Shown: piece by piece, positions 59,052-64,000 of the stretch | Layout: the number at the start of each line of letters is the position of its first letter | Position numbering within the stretch: the stretch's first letter is position 1 | DNA from: Flaviaestuariibacter flavus | Lineage (GTDB): Bacteria > Bacteroidota > Bacteroidia > Chitinophagales > Chitinophagaceae | DNA length: 64,000 nucleotides | NCBI RefSeq assembly: GCF_004337505.1 | Contig: NZ_SJZI01000042.1 | Location: forward strand, 606,388 to 670,387 | Direction of reading: 5' to 3' | Program-made: the position numbers and the translations under genes | The notes under the pieces: model-generated | The model's database searches: none | Told to the model about the DNA's origin: nothing | Seen by the model: the letters and a program-made list of their open reading frames with translations, nothing else

Positions 59052-59059
59052 CAAATTTA
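59052..59059 (-). promoter_or_regulatory. -7 promoter box of tRNA-Thr
   Basis: On the minus strand the bases are TAAATTTG, an exact TAnnTTTG, 9 bases before the mature 5' end. The upstream promoter region lies in the word array at 59065-59132. Confidence 0.65.
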
Positions 59060-59064
59060 GGGAA

Positions 59065-59198
59065 AATGTGATTATGTGCTAATGTGCTGATGGGGTAATG
59101 CGGTAATGCGGTAATGCGGTAATGCGGTAATGGAAGGTGGTAGCGTACAAGGTACCGATAGAGCAATTAACCAATAGACCAAATAACCAACTAACCAC
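59065..59198. repeat. Two short-word arrays between tRNA-Thr and the glycosyltransferase
   Basis: 59065-59132 contains ATGTGCTAATGTGC words, then five perfect copies of GGTAATGC/G in a row. 59164-59198 contains CAATTAACCAATAGACCAAA-type words. The second ends 10 bases before the glycosyltransferase -7-like box TATCTTCG (59208-59215). Confidence 0.75.
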
Positions 59199-59220
59199 CA
59201 GCCCTGCTATCTTCGTCGAA

Positions 59221-60363
59221 ATGGGATGGCTCGCGTTTTTGTTCTGGGTGCTGCTCGCCGGCGTGTTTTTCGCCTATGCCGGTTACGGGCTGCTGCTGCT
59301 GGCCCTGCGCCCGCTGTGGCGGCGGGCGGCCGCCGCCGGGCCCGAGGAGCCGGTGACCGTGGTGATTGCCGCCTACAACGAAGCCGCCATCCTTCCCGCC
59401 AAGATCCGCAACACCCTCGCACTTGATTACCCGCCCGGGCTCCTGCAAGTGCTGGTGGTGGCCGACGGCTCCACCGACGAAACGGCCGCCGCGCTGGCCC
59501 CGTATCCTTCCGTGCGGCTGCTGCACGACGGCCCCCGCGGCGGGAAGACGGCCGCCCTCAACCGCGCGATGCGGGAAGTTCAAACCCCTTTCGTGGTTTT
59601 CAGCGATGCCAACACCGAGCTCAACCCGGAGGCCCTGCGGCTCCTGGTGCGTCACTTCGGCGATCCGCGCACGGGCGCCGTGGCGGGGGAGAAGCGGGTG
59701 CGGCATAGCAGCGGGATGGGGTTTGCGGAAGGCTGGTACTGGCATTACGAATCATCGATGAAAGCCCTCGACGCGGGCTTCTGGAGCGCCGTGGGCGCCG
59801 CCGGTGAACTCTTTGCGCTGCGAAGTGCGCTCTACCGGTCGCAGCCCCCCGATACCCTGCTCGACGACCTGGCGCTCTCGCTCGAGGTGGGCGTCCAGGG
59901 CTACCGCGTGGCCTACGAGCCGGGCGCCTATGCCCTCGAGGCGCCTTCGGATTCGCTTGCCGCCGAGCGTACCCGCAAGGTGCGCATCGCCGCCGGCGCT
60001 TACCAGCTGCTCGCCCGCCTCCACTGGCGTCGCCTGCTGCGGCAGCCCGCGCTGGCATTCCAGTTTATCGTACGCCGCTGGATGCGCTGGGTTTTCTGTC
60101 CCCTGGCGCTGCTGCTGCTGCTGCCCCTTGGCGCGGCGCTCGCTGCTTTTACCGACGCTTTTCTTTACGATCTTCTCTGGGCCGCACAGGCCGCGATCTA
60201 CCTCCTCGCCCTCGCCGGCGCCCTGCTGCTGCGCCGCAACCGCGCCTTTTTTCTCACCACGCTGCCCTTTTACTTCCTGTTCATGAATGCCTGCATGCTT
60301 GCCGGCTGGAACCGCTGGCGCAAGGGGCAGCAGAGCGTTCTTTGGGAAAAAGCGCGGAAGTAG
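59221..60363 (+). CDS. Membrane glycosyltransferase family 2
   Basis: 380 residues from the ATG at 59221. One N-terminal helix (about 3-27), a GT-A domain (about 45-260) and three C-terminal helices (about 300-370). Motifs: VIAAYNEA, VVADGSTDE (nucleotide-sugar Asp), FSDANTELNP (metal-binding D-x-D equivalent as DAN), and LLDDLALSLEV with the catalytic-type Asp. Similar enzymes elongate surface polysaccharides at the inner membrane. The stop codon is part of an inverted word array. Confidence 0.93.
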   Translation: MGWLAFLFWVLLAGVFFAYAGYGLLLLALRPLWRRAAAAGPEEPVTVVIAAYNEAAILPAKIRNTLALDYPPGLLQVLVVADGSTDETAAALAPYPSVRLLHDGPRGGKTAALNRAMREVQTPFVVFSDANTELNPEALRLLVRHFGDPRTGAVAGEKRVRHSSGMGFAEGWYWHYESSMKALDAGFWSAVGAAGELFALRSALYRSQPPDTLLDDLALSLEVGVQGYRVAYEPGAYALEAPSDSLAAERTRKVRIAAGAYQLLARLHWRRLLRQPALAFQFIVRRWMRWVFCPLALLLLLPLGAALAAFTDAFLYDLLWAAQAAIYLLALAGALLLRRNRAFFLTTLPFYFLFMNACMLAGWNRWRKGQQSVLWEKARK

Positions 60364-60486
60364 TGTGCTGGTGTGCTAATAGGGTAATGTGCAAAAAGGT
60401 GGATCAAAGTCAGATCATGTGGAAGCCTGCCGGTTATTATCACTTCATTAGCACACCAGCACACTACCCCATTAGCACATTACCCC
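60361..60486. repeat. Inverted short-word array at the glycosyltransferase/recG junction
   Basis: TAGTGTGCTGGTGTGCTAAT (60361-60380, starting with the stop codon) is repeated perfectly inverted at 60447-60466. Outside and inside these 20-bp arms lie further GGTAATGTGC and GTGCTAATGGGG words (to 60392 and 60486). The core of about 55 bp is unique. Confidence 0.9.
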
Positions 60487-60571
60487 GGGTCTTCCGTATT
60501 TTTACGCAAACACCGCCACCATCGCCACCACGCCCAACATACTGGCCAGTCCCATCGAATACCTGAAGGGA

Positions 60572-62626
60572 GTGGGGCCGCATAAGGCCGACCTGCTCAA
60601 GAAAGAGCTGGGCATTTTTACGTTCGGCGACCTGCTGCACCATTTTCCTTACCGGCATGTCGACAAGACACGGTTTACGCCCGTCATCGACCTCAATCCG
60701 TCGATGGAATACGTGCAGGTGCGCGGCTTTCTGACCTACAAGGAAACAACCGGGGAGAAGTCGGCCCGCAGGCTCCTAGCCTACCTCCGCGATGAGACGG
60801 GTACCATCGAGCTCACCTGGTTCAAAGGGCTCAACTGGGTGGAGAAGCTGCTCCGCGAGGGTGCGCAATACACCGTGTTCGGGCGTCTTTCCTTTTTCAT
60901 GGGCAAGCCCCAGCTGGTGCACCCCGAGATCGAAGCTTATAGTCCCGGAGCAGTGGCCAGCACGCTGGAGCCCGTATACAGCACCACCGAAAAGCTCAAG
61001 AGCCGCGGCCTCGGCGCCCGGCAGATCGGGACGCTGGTGAAGGCCCTGCTGGAGCTGCTCAAGCCCGCCGACATTCCCGAAAACATACCGGATCACATTC
61101 TCCAGAAAGGCGTGCTTATGCCCCGCTACGACGCTTACCGGGCGCTGCATTTTCCGCCGGGGGCAAAGGCCTGTAATCTGGCGATACGCCGCCTCAAGTT
61201 TGAAGAGCTCTTCGTGACGCAGGTACGCCTCGCCCGCCTGCGCAGCGAGCGGCACCGCCTTTCGCGCGGGGTTATTTTTAACGAAGTGGGCGAGCTGTTC
61301 AACACCTTTTACAAAGACTACCTGCCCTTCGCACTCACCGGCGCCCAGAAGCGGGTGCTCAAGGAGGTACGCACCGACACGGCATCCGGGCACCAGATGA
61401 ACCGCCTGCTGCAGGGCGACGTCGGCTCGGGCAAGACCATCGTGGCCCTGCTGGCTATGCTGCTGGCCGTAGACAACGGCTACCAGGCCTGCCTGATGGC
61501 GCCCACCGAAATCCTCGCGCAGCAGCACTACCGCGGGCTTACCGACCTGCTGAAGGATCTGCCCGTTCCCATCCGTATTTTAACGGGTTCAACCAAGACT
61601 TCCGAAAGAAAGACGATCCTGCGCCAACTTTTGGACGGGTCCGTTCGTATCTTAATAGGGACGCATGCCCTCATCGAGGAAGTGGTGCAGTTTCAGAATC
61701 TTGGTCTTGCCATCGTAGACGAGCAGCACCGCTTCGGAGTGGCGCAGCGGGCCCGCCTCTGGAAGAAGGCCGCTATTCCGCCGCATGTGCTGGTGATGAC
61801 GGCAACGCCCATCCCGCGCACCCTGGCCATGACGGCCTATGGTGATTTAGACTGCAGCGTGATGGACGAGTTGCCGCCCGGGCGGCAGCCGGTGCTGACG
61901 GTGCACCGCCTCGACGACCAGCGCTCGCGCGTGATGGAATTCATCCGCTCGGAGCTCGAGAAGGGACGCCAGACCTACGTGATCTTCCCGCTCATCGAGG
62001 AAAGCGAGAAGGTGGATTACGAAAGCCTGATGCAGGGCTACGAAAACGTGAAGGCTTATTTCCCCGAGCCCCGTTACCGCATCAGCATGGTGCACGGGCG
62101 GCAGACGCCGGATGTGAAGGAGGCCAACATGCAGCGGTTCGTGACCGGCGATACGCATATCATGGTAAGTACAACCGTGATCGAAGTGGGGGTGAATGTG
62201 CCGAACGCTTCGGTGATGGTGATTGAAAGTGCGGAAAAATTTGGACTTTCCCAGCTGCACCAGTTGCGCGGCCGGGTAGGACGCGGTGCGGAGAAGAGCT
62301 ACTGCGTCCTGATGACGGGCCCCAAGTTGAGCAATGACGCAAGGGAGCGGCTCAAGATCATGTGCGCCACCAACAGTGGTTTTGAAATTGCAGAAAAAGA
62401 TCTGGAACTGCGCGGTCCGGGGGAAATCGAGGGGACGAGACAAAGCGGCGCGTTAAACTTCCGGCTGGCAGACCTGGTCAAAGACAAAACCGTTCTAGAC
62501 GCGGCGAAGAATTTCGCCGAGCAATTGGTGGCCGAAGATCCCGAGCTGGAATCGCCCGCCAACGCGCCGTTGAAGGACTACCTGCTGTCCTTGCTGGGTA
62601 AGACTCCGTGGAGCCGGATTTCTTAA
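60572..62626 (+). CDS. recG: ATP-dependent DNA helicase RecG
   Basis: 684 residues from GTG at 60572. N-terminal wedge domain (KELGIFTFGDLLHHFPYRHVDK), helicase motifs I LLQGDVGSGKTIVALL, Ia MAPTEILAQQHY, II IVDEQHRFG, III MTATPIPRT, VI QLRGRVGRG. It remodels stalled forks and Holliday junctions. The same frame continues upstream to about 60500 and encodes the well-conserved NILASPIEYLKGVGP, so translation probably starts earlier, yet no ATG, GTG or TTG exists there. Candidates are ATC (60521), ATA (60539) or CTG (60542). Confidence 0.95.
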   Translation: MGPHKADLLKKELGIFTFGDLLHHFPYRHVDKTRFTPVIDLNPSMEYVQVRGFLTYKETTGEKSARRLLAYLRDETGTIELTWFKGLNWVEKLLREGAQYTVFGRLSFFMGKPQLVHPEIEAYSPGAVASTLEPVYSTTEKLKSRGLGARQIGTLVKALLELLKPADIPENIPDHILQKGVLMPRYDAYRALHFPPGAKACNLAIRRLKFEELFVTQVRLARLRSERHRLSRGVIFNEVGELFNTFYKDYLPFALTGAQKRVLKEVRTDTASGHQMNRLLQGDVGSGKTIVALLAMLLAVDNGYQACLMAPTEILAQQHYRGLTDLLKDLPVPIRILTGSTKTSERKTILRQLLDGSVRILIGTHALIEEVVQFQNLGLAIVDEQHRFGVAQRARLWKKAAIPPHVLVMTATPIPRTLAMTAYGDLDCSVMDELPPGRQPVLTVHRLDDQRSRVMEFIRSELEKGRQTYVIFPLIEESEKVDYESLMQGYENVKAYFPEPRYRISMVHGRQTPDVKEANMQRFVTGDTHIMVSTTVIEVGVNVPNASVMVIESAEKFGLSQLHQLRGRVGRGAEKSYCVLMTGPKLSNDARERLKIMCATNSGFEIAEKDLELRGPGEIEGTRQSGALNFRLADLVKDKTVLDAAKNFAEQLVAEDPELESPANAPLKDYLLSLLGKTPWSRIS

Positions 62627-62682
62627 CACTTTCGGATACAACATCTTTTTGTTTTAATAGTTTATCTTACCAGAACTTGAAA

Positions 62683-64000
62683 GTGAAGCACCCCATACTG
62701 TCCGCACTTTTCCTGCTCCTCACCCTCAATCTCGCCGCCCAGGTCCCCCTGAGCTTCGTCGAAAACAAAGGGCAATGGGACCGGTCTGTGCGCTTCCGCG
62801 CCGACATTGGTTCCAGCGCGCTCTTTTTGCATGAAGCCGGTTTTACCGTATTGCAAAATCATACGGAAGACTATGCCCGCATCCGCGCCATGGCGCACGA
62901 CCATGCCGCCTCCGAGAAAGAGATGGCGGCGCAGGTGCTCCGGAGCCATGTATACCGGGTCGACTTCGTGGGCGCCCGCCCCGATGCCTTGCTGCCCGAT
63001 AAGGTAGAGCCCGGTGTATCCAATTATTTCATCGGGAACGACCGCTCGCGCTGGGCCTCCGGCTGCCGCTCTTTTGGCGGCATCACCGTGCGCGACCTCT
63101 ATCCCAACATCGACCTGCGCTATTATTCCGAAAACGGCCAGCTCAAATACGATCTCATCGTGCATCCCGGCGGCGACCCGTCGCAGATCACACTCCGCTA
63201 TACCGGCGCCGATGGGCTCGCGGTGCGCGAGAAGTCGCTGGAAGTAAAGACCTCGGTGGGCACCGTGCGCGAGATGCCGCCCTACGCCTACCAGATCACC
63301 GACAAAGGCCGCCAGGAGATCGGCTGCCAGTACCGCGTTAAAGACAGCACACTGCGCTTCGATGTCAAGAACTATGATGGGAAGAATGTGCTCGTCATCG
63401 ATCCGACGATCATTTTCGTTTCCCTGTCGGGCAGCACCTCCGACAACTGGGGCTTTACGGCAACCTATGGTCCCGACGGCTCCTTTTTCGGCGGTGGCAT
63501 CGTATTCGGCCCGGCACCGGGTGGTTTCCCGGTCAGCCCCGGCGCCTACCAGACCTCGATTCGCGGCGGCTCTTTCGATATGGGCATCATCCGGCTTAAT
63601 GCCTCCGGCACGCAACGCATCTATGCTACCTATATTGGCGGCAACGGCAACGATCAGCCCCACAGTCTCTGGGCCGACCGCTCCGGCAACCTGGTCATCG
63701 CCGGGCGAACCGATTCCGGTGATTTCCCCACCACGCTGACTTCCGGTCCCGGCGGCAATTACGATATCGCCATCGTGCGCCTCGACCCCAGCGGCACGCA
63801 GCTGCTCAACTCGGTGCGTATCGGCGGCTCTGGTGAAGACGGCGTCAATATCTCCACCGTCCGTTCGCGCAGCTCGCTCCAGTATAATTACGGTGACGAC
63901 GGACGCAGCGAAGTGATCATGGATGCGGCGGGCAATGTGTATGTAGCCAGCTGTACCCGCTCCGCCAACTTCCCCACCGTCAACGCCCTCCAGACGTCGC
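62683..64000 (+). CDS. Secreted beta-propeller-repeat protein, partial (C-terminus outside window)
   Basis: At least 439 residues from GTG at 62683 (TTG at 62677 is an alternative); it runs off the right edge. Signal peptide KHPILSALFLLLTLNLAAQ, then the N-terminal domain typical of SBBP-repeat proteins (LSFVENKGQWDRSVRFRAD; NYFIGNDRSRW; YPNIDLRYYSENGQLKYDLIV; VIDPTIIFVSL). SBBP-type repeats follow (TYIGGNGNDQPHSLWADRSGN; VRIGGSGEDGV). Such proteins in Bacteroidota usually end in a T9SS sorting domain, which would lie outside the window. Confidence 0.9.
   Translation, partial: MKHPILSALFLLLTLNLAAQVPLSFVENKGQWDRSVRFRADIGSSALFLHEAGFTVLQNHTEDYARIRAMAHDHAASEKEMAAQVLRSHVYRVDFVGARPDALLPDKVEPGVSNYFIGNDRSRWASGCRSFGGITVRDLYPNIDLRYYSENGQLKYDLIVHPGGDPSQITLRYTGADGLAVREKSLEVKTSVGTVREMPPYAYQITDKGRQEIGCQYRVKDSTLRFDVKNYDGKNVLVIDPTIIFVSLSGSTSDNWGFTATYGPDGSFFGGGIVFGPAPGGFPVSPGAYQTSIRGGSFDMGIIRLNASGTQRIYATYIGGNGNDQPHSLWADRSGNLVIAGRTDSGDFPTTLTSGPGGNYDIAIVRLDPSGTQLLNSVRIGGSGEDGVNISTVRSRSSLQYNYGDDGRSEVIMDAAGNVYVASCTRSANFPTVNALQTS

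Noticed and set aside
62662..63663. 333-codon minus-strand frame near the right edge
   Set aside because: The plus strand carries a signal peptide and SBBP-type domain in a frame that continues past the window; the minus frame has no domain.

Overview
The window is a GC-rich stretch of a Bacteroidota chromosome, most likely from the Chitinophagaceae or a close relative. Supporting signs are a split-operon complex I with a NuoG lacking the large molybdopterin domain, TonB/ExbB/ExbD genes with the Bacteroidota N-terminus, a GEVED plus T9SS type A C-terminal domain protein, a beta-propeller-type secreted protein, and exact matches to the Bacteroidota -7 box TAnnTTTG upstream of at least nine genes. 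No rRNA, insertion sequence or CRISPR array was seen. The only RNA gene is tRNA-Thr(CGT).

Layout. 1-4.5 kb: low-molecular-weight phosphatase (cut by the window edge), then TonB-like protein, small membrane protein, PstS-like lipoprotein and TPR protein. 4.6-18.9 kb: the complete complex I operon nuoABCDE-(VOC protein)-FGHIJKLMN. 19-23.6 kb: an ABC permease, then exbB-exbD-exbD-tonB. 23.7-28.4 kb: mnmE, a divergent hxlR/pirin pair with a palindromic operator, yceI and a run of small unknown genes. 28.4-41.1 kb: signalling and enzymes, including an RsbQ-type hydrolase with an RsbP-type PAS histidine kinase and a receiver protein, two more large PAS kinases, an aldo/keto reductase and a DbpA-like helicase. 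41.2-46.5 kb: an AT-richer orphan, a helical protein, a 21-bp-period repeat array, an Arg/Asp-rich secreted protein, a DUF559 endonuclease between inverted palindromic repeats, and two oxidoreductases. 46.5-64 kb: a large T9SS-secreted beta-helix protein, oxyR, a BON-domain protein with a prion-like N-terminus, a GAF/PAS kinase and divergent receiver, pncB, an HD hydrolase, tRNA-Thr, a glycosyltransferase, recG and the start of a secreted beta-propeller-type protein.

How the genes work together. The nuo operon makes the proton-pumping NADH:quinone oxidoreductase. ExbB/ExbD/TonB use the resulting proton gradient to drive outer-membrane receptors. Several PAS kinases and stand-alone receivers give a dense sensory layer, and redox and stress genes (oxyR, hxlR/pirin, BON) are scattered among them.

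The most unusual material is not the core genes. Three things stand out: (1) the RsbQ hydrolase / RsbP-like PAS / histidine kinase / receiver operon, a B. subtilis-type energy-stress sensor rewired to phosphorelay output; (2) a DUF559 nuclease gene bracketed by perfect inverted copies of a dispersed GC-rich palindrome, like a REP element with its own nuclease; (3) intergenic arrays of short words, many arranged as inverted arms around a core, overlapping stop codons and abutting -7 promoter boxes.
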